Assembly (NCBI RefSeq): GCF_002197845.1
Contig: NZ_NIDE01000001.1
Location: forward strand, 186,001 to 250,000
Direction of reading: 5' to 3'
DNA length: 64,000 nt
Source of the DNA: Fimbriiglobus ruber
GTDB taxonomy: Bacteria > Planctomycetota > Planctomycetia > Gemmatales > Gemmataceae
This document shows, one piece after another, positions 8,115 to 17,403 of this stretch. The notes below the pieces were generated by a model. The model was not told the origin of the DNA. It worked only from the letters and a program-made list of their open reading frames with translations, and did no database searches. The stretch's first letter is position 1. Each line of letters opens with the position of its first letter. Made by a program: the position numbers and the translations under genes.

Positions 8115-10457
8115 TCACAGCGCCGGATCGACCAGCGCCCCGTAGGTAATGGACCGCGAGATCCCGCGGATGTCGGCGACAGGGTATGACCGGCCGGTCA
8201 TTGGGTTGCCGGCATCCTGCTGTTGGACCATGCCAACGACGACAACATCATGGACGGGATCGACCCAGAACCAGGTGCCGTGGACGCCGCCCCAGTAGAA
8301 GGTGCCGACGCCGACGGGACCACCGTTGAAGTCGGCGTGGGCGGGGCCGAGGACGACACCCAGATTCATACCGTAGCCGACGCCCGCGAACGGCCGCTCG
8401 AAGTGCATCGGCACGCCGTCCGCCAACAGGTTGCTCGCCATCAGCTTGACCGATGACGGCGACAGAACCCGAACCCCGTCGAGTTGCCCGCCGTTGGCCA
8501 GCATCTGCGCGAATCGCAGGTAGTCCTGCGTGGTGGAGTAGAGCCCGGCGATCGACAGCAGCATCTTCGGTGTGACGCCGGGCGGCGTGCCGAACAGCGT
8601 CGGAAACGCCGACTGGTCGGGTGCCAGCGCAAGCTTGAGATCCTTATCCAACAGGTATCGCGGCGGAATGCGGTCGCGCTGGCCCTCGGGGACGCCGAAG
8701 CCGGTGTCCTTCATGCCGAGCGGACGGAAGATGCGGCGAGCCAGATACTCGTCGAGTCCTTCCCCGGTGATCCGGCGGAGGATCGCGCCCTGAACTTCCT
8801 GCTGAAGGCCGTAGCGGAACTCGGTTCCTGGTTGTGCCTCCAGAGGCAGTGTCGCCAGCTTGGCGATCATGTCATCGTTGGTACCGCCCCACAGGCCGGC
8901 GGCGGCGTACATCTCGTCCAGCTTCGTGTTGGTGCTGCCGAGCGGAATGCCGAACGCGAACCCGGCTGACGTCGACATCAGGTGGCGCATGGTCATCGGA
9001 CGGTCGAGCGGGACCAGTTGACCGTCCTTCAGCACCTTGAGGTCGCCAAACTCGGGAATGAACTTGGTGACGTGATCGTCGAGTTGCCACTTGCCCACTT
9101 CGTAGAGCGTCATCATCGCGGTGGCAATGATCGGCTTGGTCATCGAGGCGATGCGGAAGATGGCGTCTTCCCGCAGCGGCTCCCGGCCCTCAAGCGTCTG
9201 GTAACCGTATCGCCCGGACTTCACGAGCTTGCCGTGGCGGGCAACCATCACGCTGATGCCGGCGTAGTGGCCGGCGTCGATCTCGGCCTGCATCGCGGCA
9301 TCCATGCGGTCGAGGTGTTCGGCCGAGAAGCCGACGGAGGTTGGCGACGCGACCGGCAAAGGCGATGACGCCGACGAGCCGACGTTCGCCGGAGAAGCCG
9401 CGCCGATCGCGAAGTTGGCCATGTCACTGGCGGTGGCGTCGCAGATGTCGGGGCAGATGACCGGGAAGATCTCGATGCCGTGGCACGCGCCCATGACCTG
9501 TCGACACCTCGCCGAAACGCCGCTGTCCATCAACAGACGGTAGAAGGCGATGCCCTCGTCCCGCAGCGGGTCGCACTCGTTGACACTGATAACTGTCGGC
9601 GGCAGGCCTTCGACATCCGCGGGGGTGGCGAAGCTGGGCCAGGCGAGCGGGTCGCCGGCGTTGAAGGCTTCGATGCCGTACGCCATCGTTGCCCGGTTGT
9701 CATCGAAGTTGAGGACGATGCCGCCGTTCTCGATCGACGAGGGGAACCGCGCCTGCGGCCATTTGCCGGCGATGTAGGGGCACAGCGAATACAGGCCACG
9801 GATGAGGTCGAGCCCGCCGTCGCGCTTGAGCTTCATCGCGACGGCGAGCGTCAGGTTCCCACCGCCGCTTTCCCCGGCGACGACGATGCGACTCGGGTCG
9901 ATGCCGAGCCGGGCCGCATTGGCATGAACCCACTTGAGGCCCGAGACGCAATCGTTCAAACCCGCGGGGAACGGGGCCGTCTCCGGCACCGCCGACGGGT
10001 GCACCGAGTTGCGGAACTCGACCATGGCGACCGCGACGCCTTTCGCGGCGATCATGCGGCCCCAGGTCTTGTAGTTTCCTTCGAAGCAAGAGTTCATCTC
10101 CATCCGACCGCCGTGGATGTAGTAGATGCAGGGCAGCACCTCGCCGTTGTCCGGCCGGATGAACTGGATCTTGATCGTATTCCCGTCCGGCGTGGACGTG
10201 AGCGTCTCGGTGCGCACGCTCAGGCCGGCCGACGGGGCGATCGCCTCGCTGTCCATCGAGTTGAAGAACGCCGTCACCCGCTTCATCGCCGCCGAACCGG
10301 CGGGCGAGAGCTCCTGGGCAAGCAGTTCCGCGCGGCTCGACACGTCCGGCATCGGGTGGCCGAGTTCCGTCCCGGCGCAGAACTTTTTGATCCTGGGATC
10401 GAGGCGGGGATCGAGCGCGACTTTCGACTGTGCCGAATTCGGAATAACGGGTGACAT
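8115..10457 (-). CDS. Alpha/beta hydrolase fused to a class C beta-lactamase-like serine hydrolase
   Basis: Two-domain enzyme of 780 residues. Residues about 1-350 form a hormone-sensitive-lipase-type alpha/beta hydrolase with the oxyanion motif YYIHGGR and nucleophile elbow GESGGGN. A linker rich in Ser/Ala/Pro follows. Residues about 375-780 are a penicillin-binding-protein/beta-lactamase class C-type domain with the catalytic SxxK in ASMTKP and the family's long C-terminal half. No signal peptide is seen, so both activities should be cytoplasmic; an esterase role is more likely than antibiotic hydrolysis. It lies 54 bp after the upstream hydrolase in the same operon, under the TetR-type regulator at 11865. 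Substrates unknown. Confidence 0.85.
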   Translation of the reverse strand: MSPVIPNSAQSKVALDPRLDPRIKKFCAGTELGHPMPDVSSRAELLAQELSPAGSAAMKRVTAFFNSMDSEAIAPSAGLSVRTETLTSTPDGNTIKIQFIRPDNGEVLPCIYYIHGGRMEMNSCFEGNYKTWGRMIAAKGVAVAMVEFRNSVHPSAVPETAPFPAGLNDCVSGLKWVHANAARLGIDPSRIVVAGESGGGNLTLAVAMKLKRDGGLDLIRGLYSLCPYIAGKWPQARFPSSIENGGIVLNFDDNRATMAYGIEAFNAGDPLAWPSFATPADVEGLPPTVISVNECDPLRDEGIAFYRLLMDSGVSARCRQVMGACHGIEIFPVICPDICDATASDMANFAIGAASPANVGSSASSPLPVASPTSVGFSAEHLDRMDAAMQAEIDAGHYAGISVMVARHGKLVKSGRYGYQTLEGREPLREDAIFRIASMTKPIIATAMMTLYEVGKWQLDDHVTKFIPEFGDLKVLKDGQLVPLDRPMTMRHLMSTSAGFAFGIPLGSTNTKLDEMYAAAGLWGGTNDDMIAKLATLPLEAQPGTEFRYGLQQEVQGAILRRITGEGLDEYLARRIFRPLGMKDTGFGVPEGQRDRIPPRYLLDKDLKLALAPDQSAFPTLFGTPPGVTPKMLLSIAGLYSTTQDYLRFAQMLANGGQLDGVRVLSPSSVKLMASNLLADGVPMHFERPFAGVGYGMNLGVVLGPAHADFNGGPVGVGTFYWGGVHGTWFWVDPVHDVVVVGMVQQQDAGNPMTGRSYPVADIRGISRSITYGALVDPAL

Positions 10458-10511
10458 TGGAATGCCTTTCGTTCTGAGTGTGAGGTGGAACGCTGTAAGC
10501 CGCGAACGGAT

Positions 10512-11753
10512 TTACCGGTGGCCCGTGAGGCCGAACGTGTCATCCAGCCAGTCGAAGATGCGGGCGTTAGCCAGTCGATCCGCGCCGACCTGGCAATGCG
10601 CTCCGGCCCCCTCGGCGGTGGTGAAACGGATCAGGGTCTTCGGGCAGGTCAGCCGCTTGAACAATTCGTCGGGCTGCCCCTTGAGATACAGGTCTTCCTC
10701 GGAGTCGAGAACGAGCGTCGGACAGGCGATCTGCTCGGCGATTCCATCCCGAAGGTTGAACTTGAGCACCTTGGCAACGGTCGCGTGTGGCGTCGGCTCG
10801 CCCATGACGTACCCGGCCTGATCCATGGCCCACTTGGCGCTCGGCGAACGCTGTGCGCCGGCCACGATCTGGCGGTCGAGCTCGGGCGCGTCCTTTTGAT
10901 TGAGAGCGGCGATAAATGCCTCGCGCTGATCCGGCGGGACGGACGCCAACTGCGTCACGCCGAAATCGTAAATCCCGTCGTTGGCAACCAGGGCCGAGAT
11001 GCGCCTCTCGAACGCGGCGGCGCGGGGCGCGAGGTAGCCGCCGAAGCTGACGCCCATGAGGGCGATGCGTTCCGGATCGACGCCGGGCAACGTGAGGGCG
11101 AAGTCGACGACCGGCGTGACCACGTTCTCCCAGTCAGGGCGGAACGGCAGCCGCTCGCGGTGAATCGGTCCGTACTGGCCCGGCCCGTCGAAGACCAGGA
11201 CGTTCCAACCTCGCTCGACGCCGGCGCGAGCGCTTTCGTTGTGCATCTCCTCTGCCGATCCGTCGAAGCCCGTGTGCATGATGAACAGCGGTCGCTTGGC
11301 CTCCGTGTCGTCGACCCTGTGGAAGTACCCGGGCAGCGTGGTCCCTTCGTACGGGATCTCCACGGGAAGGATCGGGGTGTCGTAGAGAGGACAGCCAAGT
11401 CGGTACGCGCGGGTGGCCTTCTCGTAGGCGGCTTGGATGCGCGGATCGTCAGGGTTGCCATGAAGGAAGAACTCGGAGGTCCGGAAGTAGGTGGCCGCCC
11501 GCAGATAGCCGTCGCGTGCGCTGACCCGATGTCCGGCAGCCCGCTGCGCCTCAGCCTCGGCGAACACGCGTTCGGCGGTGACGTTCCACTCGGCGTGCCA
11601 GCCCTCATAGTCGCCGGAGGCGATCCGGCTGACCGTGGCTAGCACTTCGCCGAACTCGCTGGCACCGTAACTACTGGCACCGAAGGCGCGTTGGGTCTCG
11701 AACCAAAACTCCTCATTGTCGGGGAAGAACGGGAACTTCGCGGGGGTAGCCAT
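10512..11753 (-). CDS. Alpha/beta hydrolase, FrsA/pseudooxynicotine-hydrolase-like
   Basis: 413-residue serine hydrolase with a helical N-terminal extension of about 150 residues and an alpha/beta hydrolase core. The nucleophile is in GVSFGGY, the acid is likely in VLDSEED, and the His in GAGAHCQVGADR. The order and spacing resemble the FrsA/DUF1100 and 2,6-dihydroxypseudooxynicotine hydrolase group, which cleaves C-C or ester bonds of small molecules. It is the first gene of a two-gene operon with the fusion hydrolase downstream. A near-consensus sigma-70 promoter at 11816-11844 drives it and is flanked by two copies of a probable TetR operator. The pair looks like an inducible catabolic or detoxification cassette. 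Confidence 0.85.
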   Translation of the reverse strand: MATPAKFPFFPDNEEFWFETQRAFGASSYGASEFGEVLATVSRIASGDYEGWHAEWNVTAERVFAEAEAQRAAGHRVSARDGYLRAATYFRTSEFFLHGNPDDPRIQAAYEKATRAYRLGCPLYDTPILPVEIPYEGTTLPGYFHRVDDTEAKRPLFIMHTGFDGSAEEMHNESARAGVERGWNVLVFDGPGQYGPIHRERLPFRPDWENVVTPVVDFALTLPGVDPERIALMGVSFGGYLAPRAAAFERRISALVANDGIYDFGVTQLASVPPDQREAFIAALNQKDAPELDRQIVAGAQRSPSAKWAMDQAGYVMGEPTPHATVAKVLKFNLRDGIAEQIACPTLVLDSEEDLYLKGQPDELFKRLTCPKTLIRFTTAEGAGAHCQVGADRLANARIFDWLDDTFGLTGHR

Positions 11754-11798
11754 GACCGTGTTCCTTCTGAGGCGGTGTGTTCGAGTCCGGCAGAATAG

Positions 11799-11868
11799 CC
11801 GTACCGTGCAGTACGATTTTAGATTCGAGTAGACAGGCTGTCAATAGAAACCGTACTATGCGGTATGG
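11799..11868 (-). promoter_or_regulatory. TetR-controlled divergent promoter with two operators
   Basis: On the minus strand TTGACA (11839-11844), a 17-bp spacer and TAAAAT (11816-11821) form a near-consensus sigma-70 promoter for the hydrolase operon. Two copies of a 17-bp motif bracket it: CCGTACCGTGCAGTACG at 11799-11815 just after the -10 box, and CCGTACTATGCGGTATG at 11851-11867, which overlaps the regulator's own ATG. This arrangement predicts repression of the hydrolases and autorepression of the regulator. Confidence 0.78.
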
Positions 11869-12548
11869 AAATTCCGAGCGACGAAACGCGCCCTCCGGTC
11901 GGCCGCCGACAACAGAACAAAGAGAAGCGGCGCGGGGCGATCATCCAACTGGCGATGCGGAGCTTTTTGGAGCACGGCTTCGAGGGCACGAGCATGTCGG
12001 CGATCGCCACCGCCATGGGCGGCTCGAAGGGGACGCTCTGGAGCTACTTCGGCTCGAAGGAGGAACTCTTGGCGGCCGTCATCGAAACCGTTTCCAGCAA
12101 GTTTCAGGCGTTCATGGCCTCGGTCCTCGACCCGAAGAGGAACGTTCGCGAGGTGCTCACCAACTTTTGTGAGACGTACATCGCCCGCATCTCGATGCCG
12201 GACGCGATTGCGATTCAGCGGCTCGTCCTCAGCCAGGCCGGTCGCCTCCCGGAAGTCGGGCGCATCTTTTACGACCGCGCCCCGGCCGTCAATCACGCGG
12301 CCCTCACCAAATATTTCGCCGCCCTGATGACCGCCGGAGTCATTCGCGAGGACGACCCGGAGGACGCCGCCCGCATGCTCCTCGACATGTGCACGGGTGG
12401 GTACCACGATCTGGTGCTGTGGGGCGTCGGCACCGTCGATGCCACTGTCGAGCGACGTGAGGCCGCGCGAGTGGTGCGGCAGTTCCTACGTTGCTATTCG
12501 ATTGCGCCTGCCGCCGATGAGCGGCTGAAGCGGAAGCGGCGTTCCTAG
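11865..12548 (+). CDS. TetR-family transcriptional regulator
   Basis: 227 residues. The N-terminal helix-turn-helix reads RGAIIQLAMRSFLEHGFEG, then SMSAIATAMGGSKGTLWSYF, then KEELLAAVIE, the canonical TetR DNA-binding domain. The rest is an all-helical ligand domain with the AefR-like/TetR_C pattern (ISMPDAIAIQRLVLSQAGR). It is divergent from the hydrolase operon with 111 bp between start codons, and an operator copy covers its start codon. It likely responds to a substrate or product of the two hydrolases. Complete in length. Confidence 0.93.
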   Translation: MEIPSDETRPPVGRRQQNKEKRRGAIIQLAMRSFLEHGFEGTSMSAIATAMGGSKGTLWSYFGSKEELLAAVIETVSSKFQAFMASVLDPKRNVREVLTNFCETYIARISMPDAIAIQRLVLSQAGRLPEVGRIFYDRAPAVNHAALTKYFAALMTAGVIREDDPEDAARMLLDMCTGGYHDLVLWGVGTVDATVERREAARVVRQFLRCYSIAPAADERLKRKRRS

Positions 12549-13204
12549 AGGACCGGCAAGCCGCGACCGAAGACCATCGACCCGAAGGATGCAGACGTGG
12601 TGATCGAACTGAAGCGAGTCGGGCAGGTCAAGTGAGGGATAGGCATCGAGTCGGGTCCACGGACAACCGCGCTCACCCGGTTGACCGTGATCGCGCCACT
12701 CGCGCAGGTAACGGGAGGGCATCGGGGTCTGGGTACCCCGCCTCACCCACCTTTCTTTTTCCCCTGTCGGCGTTGCTGTGACTTACGCCCCGGTCGGTAG
12801 CCCGTCGGCTTGACCGGCCCGGCACCCCGCTCTCCCGGCTGTTCACCTTTGGCGGGGTTGGCGACGGTGTGGTAGTGGTCGCCTTTGACCGCCCGGTTCG
12901 CAACTCGCCACCGTGACTCGAAGCGTCGTGCCGGCCGGCGGTTTTGCCTGCTCCGGTCCCCTCGACCGAAGCCATTATCTCCTGGATTATACCGAATCGT
13001 CCGCGTCGATCGGGCCCTTCTTTCACGCACTTTTGAATCGATCCGGCATAATCCGGCATTCGGTATTATGGGATCGATTCAACCAGATTGAGTCGGTCAT
13101 TTCGGGCCATCCGCTTAGGAACGAATCACGGCCGTCGGTGCCCGTTCACTGCAAAATTGTGGCATAGCCATTTTGGTTGAACCAGCGATCTCGTGGAAGC
13201 GTAC
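12549..13204. other. Intergenic with gene fragments and an inverted repeat
   Basis: No complete gene is supported. At 12570-12635 a plus-strand frame reads KTIDPKDADVVIELKRVGQV and stops, which looks like the tail of a lost gene. A minus-strand frame at 12743-13030 has a basic C-terminus (RKSQQRRQGKKKGG) but no domain. An inverted repeat at 13033-13082 pairs TTGAATCGATCC with GGATCGATTCAA around a 26-nt centre that itself pairs imperfectly (CATAAT/ATTATG); it lies downstream of the partition operon. Confidence 0.45.
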
Positions 13205-13486
13205 TCACGCTTCGTCGTGTTTCTGTGCTTCCGTCTCTACGACGAGCGGAAGCGATTTCGGTTTCGGTTCCGGGAACCGCTGGTCGAGCATCTCGCGAAC
13301 CACATCGGCCATGACCAAATCCTCAATTGCACATGCGGTCTTGACCCGCCGGTGGAGGCTTTCCGGGATGTCGATGGTCAGCCGCTTAACGGGTTCCATA
13401 GGCCGCTCCCGAGCCGTCACCCAATCATCGGCAGTTCCGAGATTTCCTCCGTTGGACCGTTTTGGACCGAAGGCGACTTTCTTCAT
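13205..13486 (-). CDS. Ribbon-helix-helix partition protein (ParG/ParB-like)
   Basis: 93 residues. The C-terminal two thirds match a ribbon-helix-helix DNA-binding fold: strand VKRLTIDIP, then helices [14 protein letters not shown] and [13 protein letters not shown]. It starts in an ATGA overlap with parA, so the two are translationally coupled. A small RHH protein directly after a ParA ATPase is the arrangement of type Ib plasmid partition systems, where it binds the centromere and represses the operon. The basic N-terminal tail ([13 protein letters not shown]) would be the ParA-stimulating arm. Role inferred from context and fold. Confidence 0.78.
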   Translation of the reverse strand: MKKVAFGPKRSNGGNLGTADDWVTARERPMEPVKRLTIDIPESLHRRVKTACAIEDLVMADVVREMLDQRFPEPKPKSLPLVVETEAQKHDEA

Positions 13487-14118
13487 GGGCCTAACTCCCC
13501 GATTTCGGCTGCCAAGGCATCGATCTCCTTCTCCGCCGGATTGCCCGGCGATAGTTCGTAGACGGTCATCCCCTGAGTCGCGCTTTCGGCGAATAGCACC
13601 CGCTGGGCGACGGAGGCAACGAGAACCGGAATCGGATATTCCGCCAGGGCCTCGGCCACGTCGCGGCCGATCGCGGTGTTGGCGATCTTGCGGTTAATGA
13701 CGAATGCCATCTTCAGGTTGGGTTTGTACACGGTGGCTTCGTGGAGCAGGTCGACAATCTCCTTGGCCGCCCACACGTCGTAGGGGGACGGCTGGACCGG
13801 GATCAGGACCAAATCGCTGGCCATGATCGCCGACCGCGCCACGTCGTAGACTCGGGGGGGACCGTCGATAAGTACCGTCGAATAGTCGGCGGCGAGGGCC
13901 GGAAGTTCCTTATGGAGACCCGCCTTGGGCATCCCGGCAACGGGAAACAACGGCGTCCCGCGGCGGGCGGCGGCCCAATCGAGGGCACTACCCTGCGGGT
14001 CGGCATCAATCAGTAACACCTTTTCCCCGCGGCGAGCAAGGGCGGTGGCCAGGTGGACGGTCAGGGTCGTCTTCCCCACTCCTCCTTTTTGATTCAGTAC
14101 GGCAATCACTCGTGGCAT
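13483..14118 (-). CDS. parA: ParA-family partition ATPase
   Basis: 212 residues from the ATG at 14118, chosen because AGGAGA precedes it; the frame is open further upstream without such a site. The deviant Walker A box is [16 protein letters not shown], followed by [14 protein letters not shown], the Walker B-like VLIDGPPRV, and [13 protein letters not shown]. This is the short ParA type without an N-terminal HTH, as in type Ib systems. It would form a nucleoid-bound gradient that separates plasmid copies, with the RHH protein encoded immediately downstream. Upstream a TTGACA box at 14188-14193 with a weak TACACA at 17-bp spacing is a possible promoter set among repeats. Confidence 0.93.
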   Translation of the reverse strand: MPRVIAVLNQKGGVGKTTLTVHLATALARRGEKVLLIDADPQGSALDWAAARRGTPLFPVAGMPKAGLHKELPALAADYSTVLIDGPPRVYDVARSAIMASDLVLIPVQPSPYDVWAAKEIVDLLHEATVYKPNLKMAFVINRKIANTAIGRDVAEALAEYPIPVLVASVAQRVLFAESATQGMTVYELSPGNPAEKEIDALAAEIGELGP

Positions 14119-14164
14119 TCTTCTCCTGGTTCCGGCGGTGCGGATGTACGGTTCAGCGTGTTTC

Positions 14165-14400
14165 TGTGTACACGACGTGTTATGAATTGTCAACGTGTTT
14201 GATTGATTAGATGGCGTGGGTCGACTGCGTCGTGATTACGTCATTACGGAATGTCGTGAACACGACGTTCCGTGAACCCGATTTTCCGTATCGCATGGTG
14301 GTCGTATTCCCGATTTTCCGTGTCTCCGTGTTCACGACTCCTGAAATGAAAGCCACATTCACAGAAGCACGATTTCGCGTGTTCACGGCCATGCGGAGAC
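14165..14400. promoter_or_regulatory. Candidate partition centromere/operator (parS-like repeats)
   Basis: Upstream of parA, short repeats of GTGTTCACG or its complement CGTGAACAC recur near 14252-14265, 14329-14339 and 14380-14390, with degenerate copies near 14167 (TGTACACGACGTG) and 14272. Two further direct repeats of ATTTTCCGT lie between them. Repeats like these upstream of a parA-RHH operon usually serve as both centromere and operator. The assignment rests on position and repetition, not on a known consensus. Confidence 0.55.
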
Positions 14401-14428
14401 ACAGAATTCCGGATTCTGCCGCAGGAAA

Positions 14429-14476
14429 TGCGGCGATCGCCGCAAACCCGCGGAAACCTTACCGCAAAAGTTGCGG
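14429..14476. other. Candidate oriT/nic region upstream of relaxase
   Basis: A perfect 16-bp palindrome TGCGGCGATCGCCGCA (14429-14444) is followed by a perfect inverted repeat CCGCAA-AAG-TTGCGG (14462-14476), with CCGCGGAAAC repeated beside it. Inverted repeats close upstream of a relaxase gene are the usual setting of oriT. The nick site itself cannot be identified. Confidence 0.4.
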
Positions 14477-14646
14477 CATCCGCGGAAACGCCCGCCCGCC
14501 CGCGGCTTTGGGGAACAAGGCCTGAGTCAACAAGGGTCAACCGATGCGTGTACCTGCGGCCACAATCGACACCTATGCGCTGCATAGGGAAGATGTCTGT
14601 AACACTTATTCACTGACTTATGATCTGAGGCGACATAGCATGGAGC

Positions 14647-17403
14647 ATGCTTAGGATCAACCAGCAACGATCGGCTACCGGCGCGAAAAGTTACTTCGAG
14701 GAGGGGCTCGCTCGTGAAGATTACTACACCCAAGATGCCATTGTTGGCAGATGGGGAGGCAGAGGAGCCGAACGACTCGGCCTGATCGGTGAGGTCCAAC
14801 GAGAGGCGTTCCTCAAATTATGCGACAACCAGAATCCTCTTTCCGGCCACCCCCTCACGCCTCGGTCGAAAACCGAGCGCACCGTCGGCTACGACTTCAA
14901 CTGGCACGCCCCGAAGTCGGTGTCGCTCCTTTACACGCTGACCAAAGACGAACGCATTTTGGCGGCCTTCCGCGACGCCGTCCAACTGACCATGCGGGAA
15001 CTCGAATCCGACGTCCGCACCCGCGTCCGGCAGGGCGGGCAGAATTCCGAGCGGATAACCGGCAACCTGACCTATGCCGAATTCATCCACCTCACGGCCC
15101 GGCCGGTGAACGGCGTTCCCGACCCGCACCTGCATGCCCACTGCTTCGTCTTCAATGCCACCCACGACGACATCGAAGGCCGGTGGAAGGCGGCACAGTT
15201 CCGCGAGGTCGTGCGGGACGCTCCCTACTTCGAGGCGGCGTTCCACGCACGTTTGTCCAAGGGGATGGCGGACCTGGGCCTGACCATCGACCGCACCAAG
15301 GCCGGGTGGGAAGTCGCCGGGATCTCCAAAACCGTTCTCGATAAATTTTCGCGGCGGACCGCAAAAATTGAGGAATTGGCCCGCGAAAAAGGAATCACCG
15401 ACGCGGCCGAAAAATCGCAACTCGGAGCCAAGACGCGGGAGAAGAAGGGGGAGCCAAAATCCTTGGACGCACTCCGGGCCGAATGGAAGGGCCGGCTAAC
15501 GGAGGCCGAGCGGGGCGAGGTTAAATCCGTGCTAACCCGGCGGCAAACGCCAAAAGAGCCCCAGGTCTCCGTCCACGGTGCGATCGACCACGCCCTTCGC
15601 CACGGGTTCGAGCGGTCTTCGGTGGTCGAGGATCGCACGTTACTTGCGGCGGCCCTGAAACGCGGCTACGGGTCGATTTTGCCCGAGGATGCGCGGCGGG
15701 ATTTTGACGGGCGGATTGACATCATCCACCGTCGTTACAGCGACCGGAATGTCTCGACCACGAAAGAAGTATTGGCCGAGGAATCGGCTGCCCTGGAATT
15801 TGCGCGGGCCGGCCGCGGAACCTGCCGGCCGTTCCGAGCGAATGGCGCGACCTACCAACCAACCGGCCTGAATCTCGGTCAGGCGGAAGCGGTGCGGCAC
15901 GTTCTCACCTCGGCCGACCGCGTGATGTTGATCCGGGGTGCGGCGGGGACCGGCAAGACCACCCTCTTAAAAGCAGCGGACGCGGCGATCCGGTCCCACG
16001 GGTCCGCCGTCCACGTCTTTGCCCCAACGTCGGAAGCCTCCCGCGGCGTTTTGAGGAAGGAAGGTTTTCAGAATGCGGATACCGTCGCCAAGTTACTTGC
16101 GGACCGGGCGACGCAAGAAAAGGTCAAGGGCCAGGTGCTGTGGATGGATGAGGCGGGACTTCTTGGGACGAAGGACCTCCAGGGTGTATTCCGGGTGGCC
16201 CGGGAGCAGGGGGCGCGGGTCGTCCTGGTGGGCGATTCGAGGCAGCACAAATCGGTGGCGCGCGGCGACGGATTCCGGCTTTTAGAGACCCAGGCGGGGT
16301 TGCAGGCGGCCGAAGTGCGGGACATTCGCCGGCAGCAGGGCGAATATAAACGGGCGATCGAGGCACTGGCGGAGGGAAATCTGGAAACCGGGTTCACGCG
16401 GCTCGACCGCATGGGGGCGATCCGTGAGATCGCGGGCGAAGAGCGGCATCAGGCGCTGGCAGCCGATTACTTGTCGGCCATGAAAGACAAGAAGACGGCG
16501 CTGGTGGTCGCTCCGACCCATGCCGAGGCGCGGGAGGTGACGCATCTGATCCGTGAGGAAATGAAGACCGCAGGTTTTCTGAAGGGCCGGGAACAAGTTT
16601 TTACGCAACTCGTCTCCTACGGTCTGACCGAAGCCGAGCGCGCGGATCGCTTGAACTATCAGCCTGGGGACGTGGTTCGCTTCCACCAAAATGTCCGCGG
16701 CGGGTTCCGCAGCGGGCAGGCGGTGACCGTGATGGGCCGGGATGCGGAGGGAAATATTCTGGTCGCCCGCGAGCAGGGGACGGCCGCCGCACTCCCCCTC
16801 GACCAGGCGAAACATTTCGACGTGTATCAGCCGCGCGAACTCGCGCTCGCGGTCGGAGACCGGCTCCGCGTCACCCGGAATGGGATGACGGCGGACGGGA
16901 AAGGGCGGCTCCATAATGGGAATATCGCGACCGTCGCCGCGATCAACCGCCGCGGGGACATTGTGCTGGATAGTGGGCAAGTGATCGCGAAAGACTTTGG
17001 GCATGTGGCGCACGGATTCTGCACCACGTCTCATGCCAGCCAGGGCAAGACGGTCGACCGGGTTCTGGTCGCCATCGGCCAAGAGTCCTTCCCGGCGACC
17101 TCACAAGAGCAGTTCTATGTCTCGGCCAGCCGGGGCCGGGAGGCGGTCACGATTTTTTGCGAGGATAAGCGCGAGTTGCTGGAGGCGGTCAGCCGAGCGG
17201 GGACGCGGATCTCCGCCACGGAACTAACGGCTCCGGCGGCAACGGCACCCACCCAGCAACCCGCCCGCCGGGTGCGGCTCGGGGAACACATCCACCGGCA
17301 ACAACGGGCCGAAAAAGTCCGTCAGAAGGCCAGAACAGATGACAGGAGCCGTGAGCCGGTTATTGTCCCAGAACGGAGAAAAGAAAGAGGGAGGGATCGA
17401 TGA
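14647..17403 (+). CDS. MobF-type conjugative relaxase/helicase (TrwC/TraI-like)
   Basis: 918-residue bifunctional mobilisation enzyme. The relaxase domain (about 1-300) has candidate catalytic tyrosines Y16 and Y26/Y27, the acidic block GYDFNWHAPKSVS (81-93) and the metal-binding triad in PDPHLHAH (H161, H163, H165). The helicase domain has Walker A GAAGTGKTT near 430, Walker B WMDEAG near 500 and the RecD-like SHASQGKTVDRV near 796, then SASRGREAVT. It would nick and covalently hold one strand at oriT and unwind it for transfer. It is slightly shorter than TrwC (966) and half of F TraI. It overlaps the next gene by ATGA, marking a coupled pair. Confidence 0.95.
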   Translation: MLRINQQRSATGAKSYFEEGLAREDYYTQDAIVGRWGGRGAERLGLIGEVQREAFLKLCDNQNPLSGHPLTPRSKTERTVGYDFNWHAPKSVSLLYTLTKDERILAAFRDAVQLTMRELESDVRTRVRQGGQNSERITGNLTYAEFIHLTARPVNGVPDPHLHAHCFVFNATHDDIEGRWKAAQFREVVRDAPYFEAAFHARLSKGMADLGLTIDRTKAGWEVAGISKTVLDKFSRRTAKIEELAREKGITDAAEKSQLGAKTREKKGEPKSLDALRAEWKGRLTEAERGEVKSVLTRRQTPKEPQVSVHGAIDHALRHGFERSSVVEDRTLLAAALKRGYGSILPEDARRDFDGRIDIIHRRYSDRNVSTTKEVLAEESAALEFARAGRGTCRPFRANGATYQPTGLNLGQAEAVRHVLTSADRVMLIRGAAGTGKTTLLKAADAAIRSHGSAVHVFAPTSEASRGVLRKEGFQNADTVAKLLADRATQEKVKGQVLWMDEAGLLGTKDLQGVFRVAREQGARVVLVGDSRQHKSVARGDGFRLLETQAGLQAAEVRDIRRQQGEYKRAIEALAEGNLETGFTRLDRMGAIREIAGEERHQALAADYLSAMKDKKTALVVAPTHAEAREVTHLIREEMKTAGFLKGREQVFTQLVSYGLTEAERADRLNYQPGDVVRFHQNVRGGFRSGQAVTVMGRDAEGNILVAREQGTAAALPLDQAKHFDVYQPRELALAVGDRLRVTRNGMTADGKGRLHNGNIATVAAINRRGDIVLDSGQVIAKDFGHVAHGFCTTSHASQGKTVDRVLVAIGQESFPATSQEQFYVSASRGREAVTIFCEDKRELLEAVSRAGTRISATELTAPAATAPTQQPARRVRLGEHIHRQQRAEKVRQKARTDDRSREPVIVPERRKERGRDR

